The position numbers were made by a program, and so were the translations under genes. From Chlorobaculum limnaeum (GTDB taxonomy: Bacteria; Bacteroidota; Chlorobiia; Chlorobiales; Chlorobiaceae), in the NCBI RefSeq assembly GCF_001747405.1, contig NZ_CP017305.1, forward strand, positions 1,568,001 through 1,632,000: 64,000 nt of DNA, read 5' to 3'. Below, one piece after another: positions 37,453-47,775 of the stretch; position 1 is the stretch's first letter, and every line of letters begins with the position of its first letter. The notes under the pieces are model-generated. The model made no database searches. It worked only from the letters and a program-made list of their open reading frames with translations, and had not been told where the DNA came from.

Positions 37453-40400
37453 CTAAAAGATCACGAACGCAAGGAGACCAAGACCGGCCACACCAGCCAG
37501 CACCTCACCGGTACTCAGCCCATCCGACGCCCCCCCGGTAGCCGCCACGGCGGCATCAAGCGTCGAGAAGTGGAAGGCGTCATCTTCATCTTCGTAATCA
37601 TAAGGATTGCGGGCAAGGTCGAGGACACTGCCGTCGGCGAAAGTAACGTAGTAGTCCGTGCCGTAAGCCAGGTTTCCATCCGGATCGACGACGAGGGTAT
37701 TGCCTACAAACGACACATGGCTTCCATCCGTTACGTCGAATGTGTCAACAAGGGCTGTACCTTTGTATAACGTGATCTCGCCCGTGCCAGGCATAACCAT
37801 TTCATTGAACGAGATAACGATATCGTCACTAATAGCCTGACCCGTGACATTGTTCGTTTCGAGCACCGGAGCTGTAGTATCGACCGTGTTATCCGTCGAG
37901 AAGGTCTCATCGGCAAACTGGAAATGTTCAACGCCAGTTACCGTGTCAGTTCCGCCACCATCCGACGTATCGACTACCGTATAAACGCCGGATTTGTAGC
38001 TGATGCTGTACTGGCTGTGCGGCCCGATATACACCACTGTATCATCGCCGTCACCGCCATCGATCGTGTCATTACCGTGGTCGTCAACGACACTGTAATA
38101 GTGAGATGCTGCGCAATCGTCAGTGAACGTGATAATCCCCGCTCCCGGTCCGCTGGCACTCACAACACTGCCACCGACAAGCGTGTCATTACCCGTGCCG
38201 CCGTAAACCTCGTCTTCATCTGTTCCGCCATATACCAGGTCATTATCAGCGCCACCGATCATCGTGTCATTGCCACTTTCGGAGCCGACAACGTCATTTC
38301 CATCTCCTCCGTCAGAATAATCGTTACCCGGCCCAAGAACGATAAACTGACTGCCAGCACCGGCATACGTGATATTGTTGCCTTCACCGCCTTCGTAATG
38401 ACCAGGGCCGATGATGATCGCGAAAGGTACGCCGCTCAGATCGAGCACTGTTCCCGCGGGCAAGCCGCTGGCGTCGATAATCAGCACCTGATCCGCGCCG
38501 CCGCCATCGATGATGATCGGCGTATCGGAATCACCGTTGAGCGTAAGCCTCCTGACCGGGACATCATCACCCAGCGGATTCAGATAATCTTCAACTTTGT
38601 CGTAAACATCATCGCGATTGACCTTGAATTCGAGATCATCCTCGCTATCGACAAAGGCTATAACCTGCTCCAGCGGGGTAAGCGAATCGTCGGCAAGCGT
38701 TTCGCTCATTCCGGAAACACCCGTCGGCAGCGTCACCGTCACCTCACCAAGATCCGTTTCGTCATCAGCAGGCACAGCTTCCGACTCCGCAACCTCGACC
38801 GTCAGGGTATACGATTCGCTGCTGAAATCGATGCCGTCGCCAACTTCGAAGCCGATAATCGCAGTGCTGACTCCCGTATCCGGCGCAAATCTCAACTGAC
38901 CATTCTCTATCTGCTCCTTTGTAATCTCATCATCATCCCCGACGAGAGTATAAGCAGGAGCTGGCATACCCACCACCATCGCCGCTAACGGAACCATATC
39001 CGGATACAGCCTCAGTTCACCACCGGTCACAGAGGTGATCTTCACTGTTTGGAGCGTGTCACCGGTGTCGGGATCGCTGAAAGTACCGAAATCGGTGAGC
39101 TTGAGCACCTTCTCCGCGTTGTCAGCCGTCGTTACGCTGTCGTCCGTGCTTGTCGGCGCATCGTTGGTGCCGTCGATGGTGATCTCGGCTGTCTGCGCCA
39201 CCGAGCCGGCAAAGCCATCCGAAATCTTGTAGTCAACCGTGATCGTTCTGCTGTCACCCTCGGCAATCGAATCGAACGCCGCGTTCGTCGGATCGACATT
39301 CAGTTTATTGCCGTCGAGCGTCAGGCCGGCAGGCGCTGTCACCGAGCCATCGTAAGTCACGTCGGTCACGCTCAACGTATCGCCGTCTGAGTCGCTTGCA
39401 TTCTCCAACAGATTGACCTGATAAGCCGCATCGCCTTCATCGGCATCGCTCTCAAGCGGCGTCGCGCCTACCTCGGGCGCGTTGTTTGCGCCAGTCACCG
39501 TGATCGTCAGTTCTGCATCATCCATGTTTCCGTACTCATCGACGATGGTATATTCAATACTACCGCTGTCACTATCTCCGTGTTTAAAATCGCTGAAATA
39601 GTCTGATGGAGTGAATTCATACGATCCATCTGCATTGATCTGGAAGCTGGCGACAGGAGTTCCGTCCCAATCATCCATGACGTGCGATTCACCGACCGTG
39701 TAAGATTTGCCGTCAAACCTGACCTCGCTCACCGTCAGCGAATCCCCTTCCCGATCGGTATCGTTGGCGAGCAAGCCGTGGGCCGCATCGACCGTCAAGG
39801 TCGTTTTGTTATCCGTAGCGCCCTCATCGTCAGAGGCATGGGGAGGCAGGTTCAGGCCGGTAAGGGTTGCGCCGTCGATGTTGAGCATGAAATCAACGAG
39901 ATCGTACTCGTTAACCTCGCCGCTGCCGTCGATGTCTTTCAGGTTGCCATCTGCTTCGAAAACATCGAGAATATCGACATGCTTGCCGGTAAAGGAGTAG
40001 GTGGCGTCGTAAGGCTGCCCATCCTCGTCAGTGCCGTCGGCATGGATGGTCAGGTCGGTGATGTAGCCGCTGACATCGTTATCGTCAACCTTGATATCTC
40101 CCTTTAAAACAAAGGAGGCTCCGGCAACCGCCGCACTGATTTCAGTAACGGAACCGGCAACGTAACCGGTATCGACATCCCCATGGTAGGTGAAATCGCC
40201 CTTGTAGGTAAAGTAATCCGGTGTAGTGTAATCCCCGGAATCGGTGATCCTGAAGGAGGTAAAGCTGCTGCCATCGATCGAGACGTTGCCGCTGGCGTCC
40301 ATCGAAAAATCAATATCGCCGCTGAGAGAGAGCTTGTAGGTGTCCGCAGGATTGAGAGACTCGATGGTCAGGTCGTCAAGCGTACCTTTGATTTCGGCTT

Positions 40401-40908
40401 CATCGTTCAAATCATCGTAACTAAAATCAATTGCCCCTTCCGCCGTAACGCGCAGATCGGGGGTCTCGAAAGAAAACGACTCGAACTCGCCACCGAAATA
40501 GTTCGTATGCTCCTCAAGGCCTCCAGAGAAATCGATCCGAACTCCCGTTCCCGCAGCCTTCAGATCAAATTCAAAACCGGCGCCGGGATAATCAAAGTGA
40601 ACATTGGAGATGTAAACGGTGCCTATCGAGTCGCTCCCGCCAAAAAGCTTGTTGATGCCGCTACCGGTAACCGACAGGGTCATATCGCCTGATTCACCCG
40701 AAAAGGTTCCCGTAAAATTGGTTTCGTTGAGATTGTTCACTACCGGATCATCCGATGTGGCCTCTTCGATGTCATAAAACAGATTCTCCAGATTATCGGC
40801 AATCTCCTGCGTGGCGCTCTCAAATGCAGGGGCCGGATCGAGATTGACGATATCACTCCAAACGGCATTTGCCAGGTCATACAACCCGATTGTCGTTGAT
40901 ACACTCAT
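37453..40908 (-). CDS. Large secreted RTX/VCBS adhesin-like protein
   Basis: A 1151-residue acidic protein without an N-terminal signal peptide, as expected for a type I substrate. Residues 1-320 are beta-rich with no family I recognise. A dockerin/EF-hand-like Ca site (DIDGSGEVNEYDLVDFML) lies at about 321-338. VCBS/cadherin-like repeats cover about 353-706. RTX Ca-binding nonapeptides (GGxGxDxxx, such as GGDGNDVVG and GGTGNDTLVGG) cover about 840-915. An SbsA-type Ig-like domain lies at about 1009-1116. The chain ends in a hydrophobic stretch and FVIF, like the C-terminal exit signals of RTX proteins. Probable role: Ca-dependent surface adhesion or matrix protein, exported by the adjacent ABC/HlyD/TolC system. 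Confidence 0.9.
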   Translation of the reverse strand: MSVSTTIGLYDLANAVWSDIVNLDPAPAFESATQEIADNLENLFYDIEEATSDDPVVNNLNETNFTGTFSGESGDMTLSVTGSGINKLFGGSDSIGTVYISNVHFDYPGAGFEFDLKAAGTGVRIDFSGGLEEHTNYFGGEFESFSFETPDLRVTAEGAIDFSYDDLNDEAEIKGTLDDLTIESLNPADTYKLSLSGDIDFSMDASGNVSIDGSSFTSFRITDSGDYTTPDYFTYKGDFTYHGDVDTGYVAGSVTEISAAVAGASFVLKGDIKVDDNDVSGYITDLTIHADGTDEDGQPYDATYSFTGKHVDILDVFEADGNLKDIDGSGEVNEYDLVDFMLNIDGATLTGLNLPPHASDDEGATDNKTTLTVDAAHGLLANDTDREGDSLTVSEVRFDGKSYTVGESHVMDDWDGTPVASFQINADGSYEFTPSDYFSDFKHGDSDSGSIEYTIVDEYGNMDDAELTITVTGANNAPEVGATPLESDADEGDAAYQVNLLENASDSDGDTLSVTDVTYDGSVTAPAGLTLDGNKLNVDPTNAAFDSIAEGDSRTITVDYKISDGFAGSVAQTAEITIDGTNDAPTSTDDSVTTADNAEKVLKLTDFGTFSDPDTGDTLQTVKITSVTGGELRLYPDMVPLAAMVVGMPAPAYTLVGDDDEITKEQIENGQLRFAPDTGVSTAIIGFEVGDGIDFSSESYTLTVEVAESEAVPADDETDLGEVTVTLPTGVSGMSETLADDSLTPLEQVIAFVDSEDDLEFKVNRDDVYDKVEDYLNPLGDDVPVRRLTLNGDSDTPIIIDGGGADQVLIIDASGLPAGTVLDLSGVPFAIIIGPGHYEGGEGNNITYAGAGSQFIVLGPGNDYSDGGDGNDVVGSESGNDTMIGGADNDLVYGGTDEDEVYGGTGNDTLVGGSVVSASGPGAGIITFTDDCAASHYYSVVDDHGNDTIDGGDGDDTVVYIGPHSQYSISYKSGVYTVVDTSDGGGTDTVTGVEHFQFADETFSTDNTVDTTAPVLETNNVTGQAISDDIVISFNEMVMPGTGEITLYKGTALVDTFDVTDGSHVSFVGNTLVVDPDGNLAYGTDYYVTFADGSVLDLARNPYDYEDEDDAFHFSTLDAAVAATGGASDGLSTGEVLAGVAGLGLLAFVIF

Positions 40909-40997
40909 TGCGAATAGATTTAGATTTGAGAAAATATTACATGAAGGGGCTGTGCAACTACTTCAGCAAATCTCTTCTGGAAAGAACAGAAACAGAA

Positions 40998-41864
40998 CTA
41001 AAAATCGAACCCTGCGTGCATCTCGCAGCCGTGAACCTCATAGGAACCCTTGAGGTCGTACCGCTTTTGATGCAGCCGGATATTGAGGTCGGAAAACCGG
41101 TACCCCAACCCGAGAGAGAGCCGGTCGGTCAACCGATAGTCTACACCGGCATTGACGCCAATCAGCTTTCCCCGTACGTCGCCAAGCGGTGCGCTCACCC
41201 ATTCGGAAGAAACCCGATACTTCAGCGGACCCTTCGTCTGGTACTCGGCAAAACCTCCAACCAGCGGCGACACAACCAGATAATCGAAATGATCGTCTAC
41301 GCCCATCGACCTGAACAGATTCGGCATTGTGGCATCCATCGTAATCTGCATCGCCTGGACGGCGACCGACGCGCCAAGAGCGAACTGCCCCGGCTGCCAT
41401 AGCACGCGGGAATACTGAAGCTTCAGACGCCTCAACTCCATTTCCAGCGGTTCGGTGAACGAAACGGGGAGATAAAAAAAGAGGAAATGCATCCTCTTGC
41501 TCCCGTGGACTTTACCATCAACACCATCACGACGATACGACAGTTCGATGTTCGAGACATCAGTCAGGTCCCGTTGCAGCGACACAAAGGAAAAATCGGT
41601 CAACGCCCGATCAGGGTTTGAGTTCTGGACCGAAAAATCCGACTCTTTGACAGAATCGTACGTAAAATCCGGATTCTGGTGCGCCAACTGCACTCCGGCA
41701 TTCAGATGCCAGCGATACCTGTCGCCATCTATACCCGGCCTCGCCTCATCAGCCAGAAGCGCCGCCGGAAACATGAGGGAGCAGCCAAGCAGAAACAAAA
41801 AAATGATCGCTCTTCTTCCTGACGACTCCGTTCCGGAAACATGGAACCCCCCTGTTTTAGCCAT
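40998..41864 (-). CDS. Outer-membrane beta-barrel protein of unknown function
   Basis: A 288-residue protein with a signal sequence (RRAIIFLFLLGCSLMFPAALLADEA; the cleavage is likely near ALLADE). The mature chain has alternating beta strands with many aromatic ends and closes in ...EMHAGFDF, a C-terminal Phe as in outer-membrane barrels. A DRLSLGLGYRFSDLNI strand resembles OmpA/autotransporter-barrel strands. It is the first gene of the secretion run, 89 bases before the RTX gene, so it might act in surface display or be co-regulated. The family is not recognised. Confidence 0.75.
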   Translation of the reverse strand: MAKTGGFHVSGTESSGRRAIIFLFLLGCSLMFPAALLADEARPGIDGDRYRWHLNAGVQLAHQNPDFTYDSVKESDFSVQNSNPDRALTDFSFVSLQRDLTDVSNIELSYRRDGVDGKVHGSKRMHFLFFYLPVSFTEPLEMELRRLKLQYSRVLWQPGQFALGASVAVQAMQITMDATMPNLFRSMGVDDHFDYLVVSPLVGGFAEYQTKGPLKYRVSSEWVSAPLGDVRGKLIGVNAGVDYRLTDRLSLGLGYRFSDLNIRLHQKRYDLKGSYEVHGCEMHAGFDF

Positions 41865-42399
41865 CGAACTCCTGATGAAATTCTGTTAATCAAAAACCGT
41901 ACAAACGCAAGACTCCTTGTCACTCAGGAAACATCAGTCCTTGAGCGTCGATCCTGAGCGCATGATGGAGAACGTGCAAAAAAGGAGACGGAAACAGATC
42001 TGTGAGACATAATGGCAAGGGGCAAACCATTGGTTGAGCGAAACGTTTTTGAACAAACGGCTGAGAACAGACTCAGTGTGAGTGCCAAAATTCAGACGTA
42101 ACTTTGAAAATATATCACTTATTTTTTAATATCAAAGAAATACGCAACTCACTTAAATACTTTACTTTTTACACTGCTTTACAAAAAATTCCACCTAAAA
42201 AGCACAACGGTTCGCCACAGACGACCTGCAATTCTGCAATTCAGTATGCAGGACATGCTGAAAATGACACACCTGATAATGGATTTTATTTTTTGGGAAA
42301 AGAACCGCACACAATCAATCGCACTGGCGTGGCGGCAGAGCACTGGTATTGAGTTGTAAATGCTGAAAAAAGAGAGGGGAGAAAGGTGGAGAATAAAAC
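41865..42399. other. Intergenic region
   Basis: About 535 bases between the barrel-protein gene and the tRNA terminator. It is AT-rich towards the right. It should carry the promoter for the secretion operon, but I cannot assign one. An open frame at 42104-42352 lacks a ribosome site and protein-like composition. Confidence 0.5.
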
Positions 42400-42434
42400 A
42401 AAAAAAGGCGGCTACAGTACCTGCTGTAACCGCC
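42400..42434 (-). terminator. Terminator downstream of the tRNA pair
   Basis: GGCGG-C-TACAG (42407-42417) pairs with CTGTA-A-CCGCC (42424-42434) with one mismatch; on the minus strand seven T follow (42400-42406). Confidence 0.85.
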
Positions 42435-42440
42435 TTTCTG

Positions 42441-42513
42441 TCGGGGTGGCGGGACTCGAACCCACGACCTCTGCGTCCCGAACGCAGCACTCTACCAGCT
42501 GAGCCACACCCCG
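42441..42513 (-). tRNA. tRNA-Pro (CGG)
   Basis: 73 bases. The acceptor stem is CGGGGTG/CACCCCG with discriminator A; the anticodon arm CTGCG-TTCGGGA-CGCAG gives anticodon CGG; the T arm carries GGTTCGAGTCC. CCA is not encoded. Confidence 0.95.
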
Positions 42514-42535
42514 ATTGGTGTCCTGTTGAACCTCG

Positions 42536-42608
42536 TGCCCTTGGACAGATTCGAACTGCCGACCTTCAGTTCCGGAAACTGCTGCTCTATCCACTGAGCT
42601 ACAAGGGC
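42536..42608 (-). tRNA. tRNA-Arg (CCG)
   Basis: 73 bases. The acceptor stem is GCCCTTG/CAAGGGC with discriminator A; the anticodon loop TTCCGGA gives anticodon CCG (codon CGG); the T arm carries AGTTCGAATCT. It lies 22 bases upstream of tRNA-Pro on the same strand, so the two are probably co-transcribed and end at the terminator at 42400. Confidence 0.95.
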
Positions 42609-42715
42609 CTCTTGACCCAAGGGTCATTCAAACAGGAATGCAAAGATAATATTAAAATCGGGAAAAAGAACAACTTTCGCACGTTCTCGAAAAATTTCCG
42701 GAAACTTTTCGAGCC

Positions 42716-44104
42716 TCAATGCCCGTCTACGGATGCCGCCTTCACGAGTGCATCGACCGCCAGATTGGCGCTCATCACCGCGCCGCCCATCGAGTCGTAG
42801 TAGAGCTGCTGCGAAAAGCCGCCCGCGATGAAGAGATTGCCGACCGGCGTCTTTTGCGTCGGGCGGAACTCTTCCATGCCCGGCAGCGGCGCGTAGACCG
42901 AGCGCGGAATCTTGACGAGCGTGGACTTGAGAATCTTCGCCCCCTGCGACTCTTTCGGAAAGTTGGCCCGAACACTCCGGTCAACCCGCGCGATGATCTC
43001 CTCTTTGGAAAGCCCCATCAGCTCACGAGCCGGGGCGACGCAGAACTCGAAGCGAGTCTTGCCCTCGAAGCGCTCACCGCGTAGCGTGCGGTAGTCGGGC
43101 GTGGTGCAAGCGAGGTTCGCATAGACCGGAATCACGCCATCCGGACTGAAGAGCACGTTGTCGATGGACGAAATTTCGCGGTCGTACCAGAGCTGCACCG
43201 AGATGACCGGCACCCCTTCGAGGCGGTCGAGGTTGCCGAAAAAGCGGTCATGCTGCTTGAGCGACGACGGCAGCGCCTTGCAGAGATTGTGGATCGGCAG
43301 CGCAGCGAGGTAGTAGTCCGCGTCGAGAATCTCGCCGTTGCGCAACTGCACGCCGCGAATCCGCGAGCCGTCGAAAAGCAGCTCCTCCACCGGTGTGTGG
43401 TTCTGGAACACCGCGCCTTTCTGCGCCGAATAATCGACGAGTGGCTGGTGCAGGTACTCCTGCGGCGAGCCCTTCAGAAAGCCCATGCACGAGGAATCGG
43501 GAATGCGGTAGAAGGTCTCGGTGACATCGAGGATGATCTTGGCGGAAATCTCCTCCGGCGGAATGAACTTGAGGGCGAGCGCCATCGGGCGGAACATCTT
43601 CTCCATGAGCCGCTTGCCGAATTTTTTCTGCTCGGCCCACTCGGCGAAGGTCAGGTGATCCTGCGTCGGCGGGTAGTTGGCCTTCTGCAACGCGAGTGGA
43701 ATGAGCGACTTCGAGAAGGCGGCCATCTCGCCGAAGGTGAAGTAGCCGTTCTTGACGATGGCGGGCAAGAGATGCAGCGGACTCGGCAAATCCCACGTGT
43801 TGAAGGTGAAGCTGTTGCCCCCTTCGAGCGTGTAGGTGAGCTGGTGATCTTTCCAGAGCACGGCGTGGTAGGTCTTGATCTCCTTCATGAGATCGTAGAG
43901 CACGCCGTACGCTCCGAAAAAGCAGTGCGTGCCGGACTCGATCCAGTCCCCCTCCTCGTCCTTCCAGGCGGAGACCTTGCCGCCGTAGATGGGGCGTTTT
44001 TCGAGCACCTTGACCTGGAAGCCGCGATCAACGAGCCTCTTGGCGGCAGTCAGACCGGCGAGGCCGCCGCCGATAATCAGAACCTTTTTTTTCTCTCCGT
44101 TCAT
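42716..44104 (-). CDS. crtP: Carotenoid desaturase, CrtP/CrtQ family (probably phytoene desaturase)
   Basis: A 462-residue FAD-dependent desaturase. The dinucleotide-binding motif is [21 protein letters not shown], followed by [27 protein letters not shown], which is the cyanobacterial/plant-type (CrtP/CrtQ) signature rather than bacterial CrtI. The C-terminal FAD site reads [27 protein letters not shown]. Green sulfur bacteria use CrtP, CrtQ and CrtH to desaturate phytoene towards lycopene for chlorobactene/isorenieratene. Assignment to CrtP rather than CrtQ rests on the general similarity and the recR/ybaB neighbourhood and is tentative. Confidence 0.75.
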   Translation of the reverse strand: MNGEKKKVLIIGGGLAGLTAAKRLVDRGFQVKVLEKRPIYGGKVSAWKDEEGDWIESGTHCFFGAYGVLYDLMKEIKTYHAVLWKDHQLTYTLEGGNSFTFNTWDLPSPLHLLPAIVKNGYFTFGEMAAFSKSLIPLALQKANYPPTQDHLTFAEWAEQKKFGKRLMEKMFRPMALALKFIPPEEISAKIILDVTETFYRIPDSSCMGFLKGSPQEYLHQPLVDYSAQKGAVFQNHTPVEELLFDGSRIRGVQLRNGEILDADYYLAALPIHNLCKALPSSLKQHDRFFGNLDRLEGVPVISVQLWYDREISSIDNVLFSPDGVIPVYANLACTTPDYRTLRGERFEGKTRFEFCVAPARELMGLSKEEIIARVDRSVRANFPKESQGAKILKSTLVKIPRSVYAPLPGMEEFRPTQKTPVGNLFIAGGFSQQLYYDSMGGAVMSANLAVDALVKAASVDGH

Positions 44105-44148
44105 TACTGCGTGTATGACTGAATATCTGTTGTTGCAACCGTCGCGGC

Positions 44149-44763
44149 TCAGATGGCCGAGCGCCCCTCCATCGCCCGCGACAGCGTCGCTTCGTCGATG
44201 AATTCGAGCTCCGCGCCGACCGGAATGCCCCGGGCGATGCGGGTGACCTCGATGCCGAGCGGCTTGAGCAGTTTGCTGATATAGAGCGATGTCGTTTCGC
44301 CCTCGACGGTTGGATTGAGCGCGAGCACCACCTCGCGCACTTCGTCCGGCGCGACAGTGCCGAGGCGCACGATCAGCTCCCGCACCTTGATGTCGTCGGG
44401 GCCGACGCCGTCGAGCGGCGAAATCACCCCGTGGAGCACGTGGTACAATCCCTTGTAGTGGCCGGTTTTCTCGAAAGCGAGCACCTCGGTAGGAGACTCG
44501 ACGACGCAGATGACTGTGCGGTCGCGTCCGGAGGAGGTGCAGAGGTGACAGGGATCAGCGCCGAGATCGGTGATGTTCTGGCAGACCGAGCAGCGGATCA
44601 CCTTCTCCTTGACGTCGATGAGCGCGTCGGCCAGCTTCTCGACCTCGGAGCGACGCTCCTGCAAGACGTGCATGGTGAGACGCTGGGCGGTCTTGCGGCC
44701 AATGCCGGGCAACTTCGCGAACTCTTCGATGAGCGCCTCGACGGCTCCTGAGCTGTAGCGCAT
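44149..44763 (-). CDS. recR: Recombination mediator RecR
   Basis: A 204-residue RecR. The N-terminal helix-hairpin-helix reads [19 protein letters not shown], the zinc finger is [18 protein letters not shown], and the TOPRIM domain contains [18 protein letters not shown]. With RecF/RecO it loads RecA at gaps. It lies 10 bases downstream of ybaB, the usual gene pair in bacteria, and upstream of the carotenoid desaturase on the same strand. Confidence 0.97.
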   Translation of the reverse strand: MRYSSGAVEALIEEFAKLPGIGRKTAQRLTMHVLQERRSEVEKLADALIDVKEKVIRCSVCQNITDLGADPCHLCTSSGRDRTVICVVESPTEVLAFEKTGHYKGLYHVLHGVISPLDGVGPDDIKVRELIVRLGTVAPDEVREVVLALNPTVEGETTSLYISKLLKPLGIEVTRIARGIPVGAELEFIDEATLSRAMEGRSAI

Positions 44764-44773
44764 GAAAAACGGG

Positions 44774-45109
44774 TTACTCGCCCTGACCGAAATGCTTCAT
44801 CAGGTCGGCGGGGTTGATCATGCCGCCTGCGGCTTTCTGGATCTCGTTCTGCGCGAGCTGTGCCGAAGCTTCGAGCGCCTTGTTCACGGCAGCCACGACC
44901 AGATCCTGCACCATATCGACATCGTCCATGATCTCCGGATCGATGGTGAGTTCGAGCAGTTTCTGCCGCCCGTTGACCTTCGCCTTCACCATGCCGCCGC
45001 CCGCCTCGCCTTCGGAGACAAGCTTTTCGAGCTGCTTCTGGACATCCTGCATCTTCGCGCCGGCATCCTTGAGCTGCTTCATCATATCGCTGAAATTGGG
45101 CATCGCCAT
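44774..45109 (-). CDS. YbaB/EbfC nucleoid-associated protein
   Basis: A 111-residue YbaB/EbfC-family DNA-binding protein. The first half is Met/Gln-rich helix ([20 protein letters not shown]), the second has [23 protein letters not shown], the family core. It binds DNA as a dimer and is thought to shape the nucleoid. Next to recR as in many genomes. Confidence 0.95.
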   Translation of the reverse strand: MAMPNFSDMMKQLKDAGAKMQDVQKQLEKLVSEGEAGGGMVKAKVNGRQKLLELTIDPEIMDDVDMVQDLVVAAVNKALEASAQLAQNEIQKAAGGMINPADLMKHFGQGE

Positions 45110-45182
45110 CGTGTTTCTCCTGTGGTTTTAGCTCAAGGCCGGAAAATCAAGCTCATAAGTCCTGTACGACCTATGCTTTCAA

Positions 45183-46166
45183 TCAGTTCTTTCTTCTTAA
45201 AGCGAGGTAAATCTTCTCCAGAATATCCTCGGTGGTCAGCTTGTACTTTTTCAGCAGGTCGTCGGGCTTGCCCGATTCGCCGAAGGTGTCCTCGACGGCG
45301 ACCATCTCGATCGGCACCGGAATGTTGCGGGCGCAGACATTGGCCACCGCCTCGCCGAGACCGGTGTACATCTGGTGCTCCTCGGCAGTCACGATCGCGC
45401 CGGTGTCGTTGGCTGCGCGCACGATGGCGAGCGTATCGATCGGCTTGATGGTGTGCATGTTGATGACGCGCACCCCGACCCCCTCCTTTTCAAGGATTCG
45501 AGCCGCTTCGAGCGCTTTCCACACCATGATGCCGCAGGCAATGACGGTGACATCCTTGCCGGGATGCAGCTCGATGGATTTTCCAAGCTCGAAACCATCT
45601 TCGTCGACAGTGAAATCCGGCACGTTCGGACGGCCAAAGCGGAGATAAACCGGCCCCTGATGCTCGATGATCGCCTTGGTGGCGCGCTTGGTTTCGCTGT
45701 AGTCGCACGGCACGACGACGGTCATGCGCGGCAGGCTGCGCATCAGGCCGATATCTTCGAGAATCTGGTGAGTCGCGCCATCCTCGCCGAGAGTGAGACC
45801 GGCGTGCGAGGCGCAGATTTTAACGTTGAGATTGGAGTAGCAGACCGACTGGCGAATCTGGTCGAAGACGCGGCCGGTTGCGAAAACGGCGAAGCTCGAC
45901 GCCACGGGAATCTTGCCGGTGGTAGCCAGGCCCGCCGCCATGGAGATCATGTTCGCCTCGGCAATGCCCGTCTGGATGAATCGCTCCGGAAACTCTTTAC
46001 GGAAGAGATTCATGTTCAGCGACCCGGTCAGGTCGGCGCAGAGAGCGACAACCGAAGGGTTTGCGCGGCCAGCTTCGAGCAACGCCTCGCCAAATCCGGT
46101 GCGGGTAGCCTTGTTGCCCCGTGAAGAATACTTCGCAGTCTCCTCGATGGTAATTTTCTCTCCCAT
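45183..46166 (-). CDS. Transketolase, C-terminal subunit
   Basis: A 327-residue protein comprising the pyrimidine-binding and C-terminal domains of a split transketolase. Marks are [32 protein letters not shown] (catalytic Glu in the EANM motif), [21 protein letters not shown], and the ITAEEH...GLGEAVA C-terminal domain. The TPP pyrophosphate-binding N-terminal half is not encoded next to it: the flanking gene upstream is ksgA on the other strand and the one downstream is ybaB. The partner must be elsewhere in the genome. Function: sugar carbon exchange in the pentose phosphate pathway. Confidence 0.9.
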   Translation of the reverse strand: MGEKITIEETAKYSSRGNKATRTGFGEALLEAGRANPSVVALCADLTGSLNMNLFRKEFPERFIQTGIAEANMISMAAGLATTGKIPVASSFAVFATGRVFDQIRQSVCYSNLNVKICASHAGLTLGEDGATHQILEDIGLMRSLPRMTVVVPCDYSETKRATKAIIEHQGPVYLRFGRPNVPDFTVDEDGFELGKSIELHPGKDVTVIACGIMVWKALEAARILEKEGVGVRVINMHTIKPIDTLAIVRAANDTGAIVTAEEHQMYTGLGEAVANVCARNIPVPIEMVAVEDTFGESGKPDDLLKKYKLTTEDILEKIYLALRRKN

Positions 46167-46270
46167 TAATGACAGAATACCTTAAATTTGAAAAAAGTTA
46201 TGCGGGACCTGAGTGTCCGCCGGGTTAACCCCGCCATTGATATTGAGTTGCGCCCACAAAGCCCAGTCAG

Positions 46271-47068
46271 ATGACAAAAGTTGAATATAAGCATACGCAT
46301 ATAGCGGCAAAAAAAAAATTAGGCCAAAACTTCCTGCTCGACAAGAACATCCCGAAGAAGATCGTCCGAGAGTCGGGCATCAGGGAGGACGACCGGGTGC
46401 TGGAGATCGGCCCCGGCTTCGGCGCGCTCACGACGGCGATTCTCGAAACGGTGCCATCGTTCACCGCCGTCGAGAAAGACCCTGAGCTGGCGCGCTTCAT
46501 CCGCGAGGAGCATCCCCAGATCGAGCTGATCGAGGGCGACTTCCTCAAGGTGCCGCTGGAACCGCTGGCTGGGGACGGCAAACTCGCCGTGCTCGGCAAC
46601 ATCCCCTACTCCATCACCAGCCCGATTCTCTTCCGCCTGCTCGACAACCGGCACTTGATCTCGTCCGCCACGCTGATGATGCAACACGAAGTCGCCCAGC
46701 GCATCGCCGCCGTGCCCGGCACGAAGGAGTACGGCATCCTCGCCGTGCAGATGCAGGCGTTCTGTGACGTGAAATATCTCTTCAAGGTAGGCCGAGCCGT
46801 CTTCAAACCCCGCCCGGAAGTTGACAGCGCCGTCATCCGCATGGTGCCGAAAGCCGCCGACCCGGTGGAAGACAGCGAAGGCTTCCGGCTCTTCGTCCGC
46901 CGAGCCTTCCACCAGCGCCGCAAAACGCTCTGGAACAATCTGAAGGAATACTACGACACCTCCGCCGTACCCGAAGCGACGCTCAAGCTGCGAGCGGAGG
47001 CACTGACGGTGACGGAGTTGGTGGAGCTGTTCGAAATGGTGCGGGTGATGAAAGAAGATGGTGAATAG
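46271..47068 (+). CDS. rsmA: 16S rRNA dimethyladenosine transferase
   Basis: A 265-residue RsmA (KsgA), which dimethylates two adjacent adenosines in helix 45 of 16S rRNA using S-adenosylmethionine. Marks: [18 protein letters not shown], the SAM motif [13 protein letters not shown], and the catalytic [12 protein letters not shown]. It faces away from the transketolase gene, 104 bases apart. Confidence 0.97.
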   Translation: MTKVEYKHTHIAAKKKLGQNFLLDKNIPKKIVRESGIREDDRVLEIGPGFGALTTAILETVPSFTAVEKDPELARFIREEHPQIELIEGDFLKVPLEPLAGDGKLAVLGNIPYSITSPILFRLLDNRHLISSATLMMQHEVAQRIAAVPGTKEYGILAVQMQAFCDVKYLFKVGRAVFKPRPEVDSAVIRMVPKAADPVEDSEGFRLFVRRAFHQRRKTLWNNLKEYYDTSAVPEATLKLRAEALTVTELVELFEMVRVMKEDGE

Positions 47069-47189
47069 ATCGAGGAGATGAATACTATGATAATTTTGGC
47101 ATACTTGATGCCCGCCTGTACTTTCGCACCACGAATGGAAGTCTTGGAAAGATAAGCACTTGTGATGCGAAAGCACAGGGAGATTAATG

Positions 47190-47775
47190 CTATGCCACAG
47201 GCTGGCGCTTACGGCGTTTTGCATATCCTATACCTATTATACCCAGCCCCATAAGCAGTGTAGCTGATGGCTCAGGAACAGGCACTAAATATCTGATATT
47301 TTGTGTAGAATTTATCAGGTTTCCAGTAATTGATAAAGATGCGGTACCTGTTGCAAAATCACCTAATGTACCACTTCCAAATCCAAATAATGTTTGAATA
47401 TCTACACTACCCGAATAAGGTGTGTTGCCAGCACCTACTGCAAAAGCAAAATTTTTAGTCTGATTGATATCCTTCGAAGTTGCAGAACCGATTTGTTCAG
47501 GAGTTGGAGTAAATGCGGGTAATCCTGGCGCAGATATGACGGCATTGGATTTAACATAGGTATCAATACTTACTCCCCAAGGATCAAGAGCTAAAGTAGA
47601 ATTAGATAATGATCCCATCCAATTCGCAGTAACATTAAGAGTAACTGAAGTCGGCAATGGGTCAAGTCGAGAACAATAATCTGAAGGCGCTTCATGAACA
47701 TAAGATATAACAATATTACCACTTAAAGCATCAGAGGCACTTATAGATGTACCCATTGGGCCGGTGTTATCAACA
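47190..47775 (-). pseudogene. PEP-CTERM protein gene truncated by an ISL3-type element
   Basis: The C-terminal part of a PEP-CTERM surface protein: the sorting signal is VPEPSATLLMGLGIIGIGYAKRRKR, as recognised by exosortase. The open frame continues to 47885 but its first 37 codons (to about LNSAKS) lie inside the insertion element's left end, so the start and the expected N-terminal signal peptide are lost. The rest (from LVDNTGPMG) is native. The gene is AT-richer than most of the window. The missing 5' part is not recognisable on the far side of the element. Confidence 0.8.

Noticed and set aside
42104-42352. An 82-codon plus-strand frame before the tRNAs
   Set aside because: No ribosome site, composition follows the local AT-rich DNA, and no domain is visible.
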